A stretch of 24,067 nt of DNA from positions 1 to 24,067 of the forward strand of contig DYNT01000005.1 of the NCBI GenBank assembly GCA_020720905.1, given 5' to 3'. The notes beneath the pieces were generated by a model. The model was given only the letters and a program-made list of their open reading frames with translations, made no database searches and was not told where the DNA came from. The position numbers and the translations under genes are program-made. Positions 1-7,535 of the stretch are shown here, piece by piece. Position 1 is the first letter of the stretch, and every line of letters starts with the position of its first letter. Source of the DNA: Micavibrio aeruginosavorus. GTDB lineage: Bacteria; Pseudomonadota; Alphaproteobacteria; UBA9219.

Positions 1-721
1 GGGCCGTGGTCATATAGGTTTCATAGTTGGTTTGATCCTGCGTCGCGGCATAGGCAAACCGTAGCCCCATGATGAGTTGCTGAAACCCGTCTTCGTTACT
101 GGTCACGCCATATGTTAGTTTTTTGGTCGTGTCGATAGACGCTTGCTCATTAATGTTGGCTTTGGGCACTTCGGCGGTTGGATCAAGCGCATTGTAATCC
201 GTGTCATAGGCCGGAACGGCATCGCCTGTCGCCAAATAGGGGGACACTTCGGTCGGTGGAACGGGCAACGCCGTGATGTCGCCCACAGGCGCTTGCCCAT
301 AGCGGCTGCCTGAAAAAATAAAACGATCCCCCACTTGTTGATTCAAGTAATAGGACATTTGTTCCATATAGCCTTCAATCTGGCTGGCGAGGGAGGCGTT
401 GGTTGTGCTGTTATAGGTTGCGGCGCTGGAGACCGACGTAAACGCTTCGGAGGCCGTATCTTCAATGGCCGTCATCGCGCTGTTATAAACGGCCATGCGT
501 GGCGCAATGGATTCGATGACGTTGAGGAAGCCTTTTTGCTGTAAGACCTCGCTGTTGAAGTTAAGAAGCTTTTGCGCGCTGGAGGATGAATAGTCCGTCA
601 GGTTGGATGAATATTTTCCCGTCGTCAATTGCTCAGACAGTTTCGAAAGCAAGGTTTGTCCCGATGTCAGGTTTTTTGTGCTGGAGAGATTAAGCCCCAT
701 TGTGCTGATGGAATCGACCAT
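1..721 (-). CDS. flgL: Flagellar hook-associated protein 3 FlgL (partial, C-terminus beyond the window)
   Basis: FlgL (HAP3) forms the junction between hook-associated protein FlgK and the flagellin filament, outside the cell. The reading frame is open from an ATG at 721 to the left edge, about 240 residues, so the C-terminal part is missing. The N-terminus (MVDSISTMGLNLSSTKN) and the following stretch with LSKLSEQLTTGKYSSNLTDY have the usual flagellin/HAP3 style: a helical, Gln/Ser/Thr-rich coiled-coil region, later reaching the family-typical NQQVGDRFIFSGSR segment. The start is supported by AAGGA placed right at the end of flgK. The gene begins 13 bp after the flgK stop, so it is the third gene of a flgE-flgK-flgL operon. 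Seen: frame, start, motifs. Inferred: function, by family resemblance and gene order. Confidence 0.9.
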   Translation of the reverse strand, partial: MVDSISTMGLNLSSTKNLTSGQTLLSKLSEQLTTGKYSSNLTDYSSSSAQKLLNFNSEVLQQKGFLNVIESIAPRMAVYNSAMTAIEDTASEAFTSVSSAATYNSTTNASLASQIEGYMEQMSYYLNQQVGDRFIFSGSRYGQAPVGDITALPVPPTEVSPYLATGDAVPAYDTDYNALDPTAEVPKANINEQASIDTTKKLTYGVTSNEDGFQQLIMGLRFAYAATQDQTNYETYMTTA

Positions 722-734
722 GCGGAAACGTCCT

Positions 735-2495
735 TTATAAAAGCTGCTCTAGCGTTGTGAAAAGTTCTTTGACAACAGACATAACGTGCGCTGATGCCGC
801 ATAAGCATTTTGAAGCGTGGTGAGGTTGACAAGCTCGTTATCGACGTTGATACCCGTTTCGTTGGTATAGCGTTCCTCAAGATAGGCGCGCGCGTCTTCA
901 GCCGTTGTGTTGAGCGTTGAGATGTTGCTGGCAGCTTGTTGGAAGGAGGTGAGGCTGGATGTCGCCAAGGACGTATAGTTTGAGCTGGCGACACTCAGGC
1001 CATCGGTGGTGAAGGCTCGCGTTGAATCCAGAAGCGCATCTGTCACAAGCGGCGCGGCGGCGGCTTTGGCGGTTGCCGTGCCGTTCAGGAGGGCTTCGTT
1101 GACGGCAAAGGTCGTGCGATCTGTTCCTGTGAAGAAATCGGTTGAAAGTTCTCCTGCTTGGACGGGGACGATAATGCTGTGTCCCCCAGAAAGCTGATAG
1201 GCAGGCACAGAGGGAAGCGTTAGCGTTGTGGGATCAAGGTTGCCGGTTCCCTCAAGCGCTGCTGTGACAAGCGTTGATGGCGTGGTGGTGATCGCAGAAG
1301 CCAGATTTGTCCAAAGGTCATTTGTTCCAGGAACGGCGCCATTTGATAGATTGTCATAAACTTCTGTCGTGGTGCCATCGGTGATCGTCGCCATATAGTT
1401 GCCGACGTTGATGGGGTCGTTATCGAACGTGATGGTGATGCTGTTTCCCGATGAGCCAGAGCTTGCGGCGGTAAAGGTCAGCGCATTTGTCAGAGTCGTT
1501 GTCGCAAACGTCACATCAGGCAGAGAGTTGTAGGCTGTCGCAAAGGTGACCTCGCCCGACGTGGCCGATGTTGTCAGCGTCGTAAAGGCGGAGACGATGG
1601 TGTCAAGCTGGCTGCGCATCTTTTGGATGACGTTCGTCGCAGGGTCTGTGCTGACAGTCACGGCGGTGGCGCGAAAGTTGACCAGCGCATCAAGCTTGCC
1701 GCCGCTAAGCGCCGTGTTGAGGGAAAGGGTTGTGTTGTCGATTGAGGTGATGTTGGTGCCGTCAAAGGAAAACGTGCGGGCTGAGGAGCCATCGACAAGC
1801 TGATAGCCTGTTGCGGTATAAAGCGCAATTTGGCCAAAATCTCTTTCTAAAACGGTGACGCCCGTTAGTTCAGAAACCTTGAGGATCAGTTGATCGCGTT
1901 GATCTTGCAGGTCGCCAGAGGAAAGATTCGATGTCGTCGCCTGCGCGATTTTTTGGTTGATGTCTTTGATTTGCCCAAGATAAGAATTGAGGTCAGAGAC
2001 CGTGCTGCTGATATCGTTAGAGCCTTGGCGATCAAGCGTTTCGATTTCCGATGCGATGCGCTGAATCTCATCCGCAAAGGTGGAGGCATCTTGCACAACT
2101 TGGCGTTTGGCCACCAAACTTTCTGGAGACGCAGCCAAATCTTTCCATGCATTGATGAAGTTTGATAGGGCTGTTGTCAATGTTGGCGAGTCGCTGGCGC
2201 TTGTGCCAAGGATGTCTTGAACCTGCTGAAGATAGTCGTTCTGCGTCTCGCGCAAGGAAGCGCTGGACGTCGCTCGCGTCAGGGTTGTGTAAAGGGCGCT
2301 GTTTTCCGCGCGCGTGAATCCCGCGACGCTAACGCCGCCGCCAATAGAGCCAAGCGTCGCTGGCGACAGCGTGGCTTTTTTGGTCGTGTAGCCTGTTGTG
2401 GCCGCGTTCGAGATATTGCTGGCCGTCAACTCTAACTGCGTTGACGTCGCCTGAATACCTGAAAGCGATATGGTGAGGGCTGAGGCGAGAGACAT
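735..2495 (-). CDS. flgK: Flagellar hook-associated protein 1 FlgK
   Basis: FlgK (HAP1) caps the hook and joins it to FlgL; it is exported through the flagellar type III apparatus. The protein is 586 residues. The N-terminal rod/hook motif (residues 1-40, with LTASNISNAATTGYTTKK) and the C-terminal motif (about 555-586, LVNLTTLQNAYAASAHVMS) are the family hallmarks of axial proteins and form the terminal helical bundle. Residues about 80-330 carry the FlgK-type helical region (LQDQRDQLILKVSELTGV). Residues about 334-439 hold a Thr/Gly-rich beta-type insert that is clearly related to an insert in FlgE in the same operon. It lies 34 bp downstream of flgE and 13 bp upstream of flgL, so it is probably cotranscribed from the sigma-54 promoter in front of flgE. 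The identification is firm; the role of the insert is unknown. Confidence 0.95.
   Translation of the reverse strand: MSLASALTISLSGIQATSTQLELTASNISNAATTGYTTKKATLSPATLGSIGGGVSVAGFTRAENSALYTTLTRATSSASLRETQNDYLQQVQDILGTSASDSPTLTTALSNFINAWKDLAASPESLVAKRQVVQDASTFADEIQRIASEIETLDRQGSNDISSTVSDLNSYLGQIKDINQKIAQATTSNLSSGDLQDQRDQLILKVSELTGVTVLERDFGQIALYTATGYQLVDGSSARTFSFDGTNITSIDNTTLSLNTALSGGKLDALVNFRATAVTVSTDPATNVIQKMRSQLDTIVSAFTTLTTSATSGEVTFATAYNSLPDVTFATTTLTNALTFTAASSGSSGNSITITFDNDPINVGNYMATITDGTTTEVYDNLSNGAVPGTNDLWTNLASAITTTPSTLVTAALEGTGNLDPTTLTLPSVPAYQLSGGHSIIVPVQAGELSTDFFTGTDRTTFAVNEALLNGTATAKAAAAPLVTDALLDSTRAFTTDGLSVASSNYTSLATSSLTSFQQAASNISTLNTTAEDARAYLEERYTNETGINVDNELVNLTTLQNAYAASAHVMSVVKELFTTLEQLL
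1179..1496 (-). repeat. Insert domain in FlgK, paralogous to the FlgE insert
   Basis: FlgK residues about 334-439. Shared landmarks with FlgE in the same order: LTNALTFTA / ITNGLDFTA, SGNSITITF / AGNNIDVTI, ITDGTTTEVYDNL / ITNGTTTETYTDL, LWTNL, PSTLV, GTGNLDP, then LSGG / LAGG. The DNA is also similar around the GTGNLDP codons, which suggests a duplication or gene conversion rather than convergence. Confidence 0.85.
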
Positions 2496-2529
2496 GCTCC
2501 TTCTATCCTTCGTAAGAGAACATCATCCG

Positions 2530-4185
2530 TTACCGGATGATGTTGATCGCTTCTTGCATCATGTTGTTGGTTGTCGTGATTGTTTTGGCGTTAGCCGAAT
2601 AGACCTGCTGCGCTTGGATAAGCTTGGTGAACTCATCCGCGATATCGACGTTGGAACCTTCCAGCGCGTTGCCGACAATCGTGCCCGCTCCGTTAGTGCC
2701 GGGGGAGCTGTAACGCGCCGAGCCAGAGGCAAGCGTTTGTTCATACGCGCCCCCCGTGACGCGCTGCAGCTTGTCTTGGGCGAAAAACTGAACAACAGGG
2801 ATTTGCGAGATCGTGCGCGTGCGACCGTTGTCGTAGTTCAGGGCGACATAGCCATTGGCATCAATCGAAAGGCTTTGGAACGAGCCGCGAGGAATACCGT
2901 TTTGATCAAAAGTTGTCACCGACACTGTTGTGTCGTCAAACTGCGTCACGCCTTTGGACATATCATAGGTTCCAAAATCGACGGTGACCGTTTGGGATCC
3001 TGCGCCTACAAAATCAAGACTAAAGCTGACCTCGGCCTTGTTTTCAACGGCGGCTGTATTATTGACAACTGTATACGATTCAGCGGCTGCGCCTCCGGCA
3101 AGATTATAGGTGGCGGGAATCGTTAGGGTTGCTGGATCAAGGTTGCCCGTTCCGTTCGTTGTCGCGCCGACAAGCGTGGACGGGAGCACCGCAATCGCTG
3201 TGTCCAAGTTCGTCCAAAGGGCGTTGGCGGGCAGGTTGGTAAGGTCGGTATAGGTTTCCGTCGTCGTGCCATTCGTGATGGTGACGGTATAAAGGTTAGC
3301 GGCAGAGCCTGCCGCAATGGTGACATCGATGTTGTTGCCAGCGGCGCCAGCCGTAAGCGCTGTAAAGTCAAGGCCGTTGGTAATGGCTGCCGTTGATGCC
3401 ACTGCTGCCGATGCTGTGCCGATAGAATCGATCGTACCGGCGTTGGTCGTATCGTTAAAGGAAAAGGGCATCGTGACATCATAGTCCGTATAAGTTGGCG
3501 GGGTGCCGCCATCAGAAATGGCGTCGGGCACAACAATGTGAATGCTCCATTCGCTTGTTGCCGTTTTGGTCCACGTAAAGGTCATGTCGTGCGCGCCGCC
3601 CAGCGAGTCATAAACCTGAATGGTGGAAGGGGATGAAACGAAGTTAACATCCTTGCTTGACGGAAGGTTAGCGGCATAATCGACAGACGATGTGCCAACG
3701 GGATTATCCAGCAAGTCAGACAGACGAATAGGATCGGCAGAAGACGTATCCACAACGCCGTTAAGATCGACGGCATAGCCTGTTAAATAGTATCCACCGC
3801 CGTTGACAAGATAGCCGCTTTTATCAAGGTTGAAATCGCCAGAGCGGGTGAAGTAGGTGGTGTTGCCGAACGTCGTCGTGCCATCCGCGCCAACAACGGC
3901 AGGACGAACAGGGAAGAACCCTTGGCCGGAAATGGCCAACGCCGTTGCGTTAGAAGACTGCACAAGGTTGCCCTGTTCGCTGTTGGTGTAATAAGGAGTG
4001 GCGCGCACGCCGCCGGGATCGTTTGAAAATTGGTTGGACTGGGTAACCAGCGATTCGAATCGCGTCTCAATGGCTTTGAACCCTGTTGTTTGCGAGTTCG
4101 CCAAATTATCGGAAATGTTACCGATAGAAGCCGATTGGGCCGTAAGGCCGCCCACGGCGACCTGCATAGCTGCGTAGAGAGACAT
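2530..4185 (-). CDS. flgE: Flagellar hook protein FlgE
   Basis: FlgE polymerises into the flagellar hook. I place the start at the ATG at 4185, giving 551 residues beginning MSLYAAMQVAVGGLTAQSAS, because a GAGGTG ribosome site precedes it and the protein then starts with the conserved axial-protein helix (ISDNLANSQTTGFKA). An open frame continues upstream to 4455, but that stretch contains the promoter and is not family sequence. Residues 85-150 match the hook core (GQGFFPV, YFTRSGDFNLDKSGYLV), and the C-terminus (ALEGSNVDIADEFTKLIQAQQVYSANAKTI) is the standard hook-protein end. An insert of about 100 residues (268-367) lies in the surface-exposed middle region and resembles that of FlgK. First gene of flgE-flgK-flgL. 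Confidence 0.95.
   Translation of the reverse strand: MSLYAAMQVAVGGLTAQSASIGNISDNLANSQTTGFKAIETRFESLVTQSNQFSNDPGGVRATPYYTNSEQGNLVQSSNATALAISGQGFFPVRPAVVGADGTTTFGNTTYFTRSGDFNLDKSGYLVNGGGYYLTGYAVDLNGVVDTSSADPIRLSDLLDNPVGTSSVDYAANLPSSKDVNFVSSPSTIQVYDSLGGAHDMTFTWTKTATSEWSIHIVVPDAISDGGTPPTYTDYDVTMPFSFNDTTNAGTIDSIGTASAAVASTAAITNGLDFTALTAGAAGNNIDVTIAAGSAANLYTVTITNGTTTETYTDLTNLPANALWTNLDTAIAVLPSTLVGATTNGTGNLDPATLTIPATYNLAGGAAAESYTVVNNTAAVENKAEVSFSLDFVGAGSQTVTVDFGTYDMSKGVTQFDDTTVSVTTFDQNGIPRGSFQSLSIDANGYVALNYDNGRTRTISQIPVVQFFAQDKLQRVTGGAYEQTLASGSARYSSPGTNGAGTIVGNALEGSNVDIADEFTKLIQAQQVYSANAKTITTTNNMMQEAINIIR
3085..3384 (-). repeat. Insert domain in FlgE, paralogous to the FlgK insert
   Basis: FlgE residues about 268-367, in the middle region expected to face outwards on the hook. 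It has the same ordered landmarks as the FlgK insert (AGNNIDVTI, TNGTTTETYTDL, LWTNLDTAI, PSTLV, GTGNLDPATLTIP, LAGG). From memory of family patterns, it also resembles the small beta domain of contractile-phage tail sheath proteins (GN-I-V, then DGT-VE-Y-NL); this last comparison is inference. Confidence 0.85.
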
Positions 4186-4224
4186 GAAACACCTCAGTCG
4201 TTGGATAAAGTTCATAAAGGTATC

Positions 4225-4240
4225 AGCAAGAGGCGTGCCA
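4225..4240 (-). promoter_or_regulatory. Sigma-54 (RpoN) promoter of flgE-flgK-flgL
   Basis: On the minus strand the sequence reads TGGCACGCCTCTTGCT, an essentially perfect -24/-12 element with GG and GC separated by 10 bases. The expected transcription start lies near 4214, about 30 bases before the flgE start. Sigma-54 control of hook genes is known in alphaproteobacteria such as Caulobacter. Confidence 0.9.
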
Positions 4241-4290
4241 AAAGCTAATGCGTTGATAAAAAGGAAAAGCAGTAAGTGTTGCGCTGTTTT

Positions 4291-4335
4291 TTCTTGCCTG
4301 CCCATCGGCATTTCTTGCCTTGTGGATGGGGCAAG
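4291..4335 (-). promoter_or_regulatory. Candidate activator-binding (enhancer) repeats for the sigma-54 promoter
   Basis: Two direct copies of TTCTTGCC (4291-4298 and 4312-4319, 21 bp apart, two helical turns) and an inverted GGCAAG at 4330-4335 lie about 50-110 bp upstream of the -24 element on the minus strand. This is the position where an NtrC-family activator such as FlbD would bind. The repeats are seen; the binding protein is inferred. Confidence 0.4.
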
Positions 4336-4349
4336 GAAAAAAGGAAGGC

Positions 4350-4378
4350 TTGACAGAAGGCGGGAACCAAAGTAGAAC
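4350..4378 (+). promoter_or_regulatory. lexA promoter
   Basis: TTGACA (4350-4355), a 17-base spacer, and TAGAAC (4373-4378) form a strong sigma-70-type promoter pointing at lexA. The -10 overlaps the SOS box at 4364-4378, so LexA bound there should block it. Confidence 0.75.
4364..4378 (+). promoter_or_regulatory. LexA operator (SOS box)
   Basis: GAAC-CAAAGTA-GAAC, which on the other strand is GTTC-N7-GTTC, the alphaproteobacterial SOS box. It sits 60 bases upstream of the lexA start over the predicted -10, indicating autorepression. A further GTTC at 4394-4397 forms an inverted pair with 4374-4382 (AGAACAAAG / TTTTGTTCT), possibly a second half-site arrangement. Confidence 0.85.
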
Positions 4379-4437
4379 AAAGAGCCCCCTTTTGTTCTCA
4401 TTTGACTCGTGGCCGAGTCAATCAAGGAGCGTCCGTT

Positions 4438-5139
4438 ATGTTGACCCGTAAGCAAAAAGAAGTCCTTCTCCTTATCCGCGACCGGTTGGCCAGTGAAGGC
4501 ATCCCCCCTTCGTTTGATGAGATGAAGGAGGCCTTGGGGCTGCGCTCAAAATCAGGCATTCACCGGTTGATTTCGGGGCTGGAAGAGCGTGGTTTTATCC
4601 GCCGTTTGCCGCATCGGGCGCGGGCGTTGGAAATCATCAAGCTTCCCGAAGGCAGCGAGGCTAAGGAAGCCAAGGTGTCCCGCAAGGTTCGTTCTATGGC
4701 GGGGGCTGTGGTTGAACAAGCCGCACTGACGGCTTCTCATCTTCTCAGTCTGCCTCTTTACGGGCGCATTGCGGCGGGCACGCCGATTGAAGCCATCAGC
4801 GATGTGCAAAACCATCTTGAAATCCCTCCTTCGCTGCTGGCCAATATCAAAGGCAATGTGGCGGGCGACCATTATGCTCTGGAAGTCGCGGGCGATTCGA
4901 TGATTGAGGCGGGCATTATGGATGGGGATCATGTCATTATCCGCCGCGCCGATACGGCCAACAATGGCGCGATCGTTGTGGCGCTGGTGGATGAGAATGA
5001 AGCGACGCTCAAGTATTTCGAAAAGCGCAAAGAGGGCGTGGCGTTGATCCCCGCGAATGAGCGCTATGAAACGCGCATCCTCAATCCCTCGCGGATTAAG
5101 GTGCAGGGGACGCTGGTGGGACTGGTGCGGAAGTACTAG
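4438..5139 (+). CDS. lexA: LexA repressor (SOS regulator, S24 autoprotease)
   Basis: LexA represses DNA-damage genes and cleaves itself when RecA filaments form. The ATG at 4438 is chosen because AAGGAG (4424-4429) precedes it at 8 bases and the product begins in family style (MLTRKQKEVLLLIRDRL). The protein is 233 residues: a winged-helix domain (about 1-70, with PPSFDEMKEALGLRSKSGIH), a linker, the Ala-Gly cleavage site (A113-G114 in GRIAAGTP), the catalytic serine in GDSM (S154) and the catalytic lysine in TLKYF (K192). All key residues are intact. It is transcribed away from flgE and converges on comEC, with a palindromic repeat between them. The operator upstream predicts autoregulation. 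Confidence 0.97.
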   Translation: MLTRKQKEVLLLIRDRLASEGIPPSFDEMKEALGLRSKSGIHRLISGLEERGFIRRLPHRARALEIIKLPEGSEAKEAKVSRKVRSMAGAVVEQAALTASHLLSLPLYGRIAAGTPIEAISDVQNHLEIPPSLLANIKGNVAGDHYALEVAGDSMIEAGIMDGDHVIIRRADTANNGAIVVALVDENEATLKYFEKRKEGVALIPANERYETRILNPSRIKVQGTLVGLVRKY

Positions 5140-5170
5140 GAAATCTCTACTCTAGCATTGGCTTTTGACC

Positions 5171-5330
5171 TATAGCCCATCTCAAATAAAATGAGCATAA
5201 AAAAGAAACCAAACGGGATGACCGCTTTCGCGGGCATGATGGGGTTTGTGTTTATTTTTAACCCCCTATCGTCATCCCCGCGAAAGCGGGCACCCCGTTT
5301 TTTGAATCATTTTATATGGCGTAGGCTATA
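5171..5330. repeat. MITE-like palindromic repeat, copy 1
   Basis: A 160-bp element with terminal inverted repeats: 5171-5194 and 5307-5330 match at 19 of 24 positions when one is reversed, both beginning TATAGCC and ending AATAAAATGA inward. Inside are REP-like GC-rich palindromes: GACCGCTTTCGCGGGC near 5220-5235 and CCCCGCGAAAGCGGG near 5277-5290, themselves in opposite orientation. The right end is one base from the comEC stop codon. A second copy lies at 21558-21707. It fills the lexA-comEC gap and could also end transcription from both sides. No transposase is present. Confidence 0.7.
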
Positions 5331-5331
5331 C

Positions 5332-7470
5332 TCACCTCATGCGCCAGCCCACGAACCAAGGGCGCAGGTGGCCTTCTGTTCGGACGGTATCGATACGAAC
5401 CGCGCCGTTTTTGTCAAAGGTTAGTGTGTGTGCCCCGCCTTTGGCTAAAGCGGCTTGATCGATCATGATTGTCTGGGGGCACGGCGGCATCGGCACAAAG
5501 GCAACCGTAACGGTCGTCGTCGGGCAAGCGGGCGGCGGGGCGATGGTGGCCTCTTGGCCTTTGGGTGGAGGCATCAGAAACATGACTGAAAAGGCGCCGT
5601 TCTCGTAAAGACAATGCGTTTCATCACAGAAAAGGTCTTTGTCGAATTCTGGCAGATGCTTGGCCGAGAAATAGTGCGCCTCGGGATTGCCGCTGTGCTG
5701 CCGCCATTGCGCGGTTGTAAAGTTTTCTTCGCGCTTGCCATAGATGGCCATAGAGTCGTCGCTGAGGCGCACCGCCCAAATGGGCGCATCGGCGGCGATA
5801 AAAACATCGGGTTGCGTGACGGTAAGGGGATAGAAGAAAACGGCGGCGATGGGCAATAGCCCTGCATAGCGCCAGCTCCTTTGCCACAAGCAAAGCCACA
5901 GCCCACCGATCAGAAAAGACAACAGAGCCCATGATGGCATGGGCGGCAGATAGATTTGAGCCAAGGGCCAAGAGGCCACTTTTTCAGCCAAGGCGATAAT
6001 CCCTTTCACGCCCCATCCTGCCGCGTCAATGAACCAGCCGCTCGCGTCAAAAGGCGCGGTGATATAAGTCAAAAGCAAAAAGGGCATCACCCACAGCGTG
6101 GTGAGCGGAATGGCGATAATGTTGGCAATCACGCCGTAAAAATTAAAGGACTGAAAGTGAAAAAGCGTGAAAGGCGTTGTGGCGGCTGTGGCGATCAGCG
6201 AGGTGAGAACGATGTCCTTCAAGTGTCGCCATAGGGGCGCAAGGCGATGAGGCGCGGGCGCGCTTGCCTTTTCCGTAAGGGCCCATCCGTCTTTGAGAAG
6301 AACGTCCAGTTGTTTTTCATAAACGGCAACCATGGCCAACACCGCCGCAAAGGACATCTGAAAGCTGGCTCCCATCGCGGCGCTGGGTGTTATCAGCATA
6401 ATGGCGATGGCGGCCAATGCGACAAGACGCAGGCTGAGCGCTTTGCGATCCATGATGATGGCACACATGACCAAAGCGGTCATCAGGGCAGAGCGAACCG
6501 TGGGCGCATCCGCCCCCACCAATAAAGTGTAGAGGCTGGTGGCAATGATAGAGGCCCCCGCTGCCCACTTTTTGATAGAAAAACGAAGGGCTACCCATGG
6601 AAATAAAGCCAGCAGGAAGCGTAAGGGGACATAGACCAACAGTGCCATCATGCTAACATGCACGCCGGAAATCGAAAGCAGATGGGAGAGGCCGGACGCA
6701 CGCATCGCCTGCATGGTATCTTGGTCAATGGCGGTTTGACTGCCCGATAATAAAGCCGCCGTCATGGCCTTTTCTTTTGCTTGTTCGGGAGCGCTGAGGC
6801 GATCAAAGGTCATCAGGATCAAGGCGCGGCGTGCCTTTTCGAACATCACATAAAAGCCATCCCAAAAGAAGCGCAGGGAATAGCGCGAGTCCCTTTCGCG
6901 CAGTTCGACATAGGACAACCCTGTCGCGCCGATTTGTTTGAAAAAGGCTTGCCGCCGGAAGTCATAGCCATGGGGTAGTGCAGAATCGGCGGGCGGCCAA
7001 AGAGGCCCCCACAGATTAACGCGCGTTCCTGCTTCGGGCAGATCGGAAAAGGCTGTCCGAACCTTGACGCGGATAAGGCGGGGACGATCCTCTTTGGGCA
7101 GGTCTTTGATGGAAGGATATTTAAGCGTTAGGCGCGCGCCTTCAGGCAGCGCTTCGGCGCGGATAAGGTTTCCCGTTATCGACGTTGGTTCTAATTTTGT
7201 ATCAAGAAGGGGCTTTTTAATAAGGTGCGTTTCAAATTGCGCGGCGTTAAAGCCCAAGGAAAAGGCCAATAAACAGGCCAAAAAAGGCGTCACAAAAAAG
7301 AAGCGCCGAAGGGCGAAAAAGCCCAGCAGAAAAAGTGGCGAGGCAAGGCAATAGACAAAGGACGGCTCAAAAGGCAGGGCGAAATAAACGGCAATCCCGC
7401 AGGCCATAAAGACGGGAGTCCATAAAAACCAGCGTTCGCGCTCGTCTAAAAAGGATTGAAATGGGTTCAC
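5332..7470 (-). CDS. comEC: ComEC/Rec2-family DNA-uptake membrane channel
   Basis: ComEC moves single-stranded DNA across the inner membrane during natural transformation. The protein is 712 residues, starting at a GTG (7470). The N-terminal part (about 1-200) has membrane segments and a DUF4131-type soluble stretch. The core channel domain carries the signature GLSHLLSISGVHVSMMALLVY (begins at residue 260; shown here to 21 residues only in outline, key residues H263 and H271), then GADAPTVRSALMT and many membrane helices to about residue 560. The C-terminal 150 residues show no HxHxDH metallo-beta-lactamase motif, so the nuclease-like domain seen in some ComEC proteins is absent or reduced, as is common in alphaproteobacteria. 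It diverges from gltX. The family is sure; a working competence system is not shown here. Confidence 0.92.
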   Translation of the reverse strand: MNPFQSFLDERERWFLWTPVFMACGIAVYFALPFEPSFVYCLASPLFLLGFFALRRFFFVTPFLACLLAFSLGFNAAQFETHLIKKPLLDTKLEPTSITGNLIRAEALPEGARLTLKYPSIKDLPKEDRPRLIRVKVRTAFSDLPEAGTRVNLWGPLWPPADSALPHGYDFRRQAFFKQIGATGLSYVELRERDSRYSLRFFWDGFYVMFEKARRALILMTFDRLSAPEQAKEKAMTAALLSGSQTAIDQDTMQAMRASGLSHLLSISGVHVSMMALLVYVPLRFLLALFPWVALRFSIKKWAAGASIIATSLYTLLVGADAPTVRSALMTALVMCAIIMDRKALSLRLVALAAIAIMLITPSAAMGASFQMSFAAVLAMVAVYEKQLDVLLKDGWALTEKASAPAPHRLAPLWRHLKDIVLTSLIATAATTPFTLFHFQSFNFYGVIANIIAIPLTTLWVMPFLLLTYITAPFDASGWFIDAAGWGVKGIIALAEKVASWPLAQIYLPPMPSWALLSFLIGGLWLCLWQRSWRYAGLLPIAAVFFYPLTVTQPDVFIAADAPIWAVRLSDDSMAIYGKREENFTTAQWRQHSGNPEAHYFSAKHLPEFDKDLFCDETHCLYENGAFSVMFLMPPPKGQEATIAPPPACPTTTVTVAFVPMPPCPQTIMIDQAALAKGGAHTLTFDKNGAVRIDTVRTEGHLRPWFVGWRMR

Positions 7471-7535
7471 AAGGGGACTCAGATAAGGTATAGGACATTG
7501 GAAATATAAACAATTTTTGTGCGGTTGTCTTGTCC

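Noticed and set aside
2470..3126. Plus-strand open frame of 218 codons opposite flgE/flgK
   Set aside because: It is antisense to clearly conserved hook-gene sequence, has no family resemblance, and its length follows from the codon bias of the opposite strand.
4186..4455. Longer N-terminus for FlgE
   Set aside because: The extension contains the sigma-54 promoter and the lexA control region, and FlgE proteins begin at the MSLYAAM-type helix.
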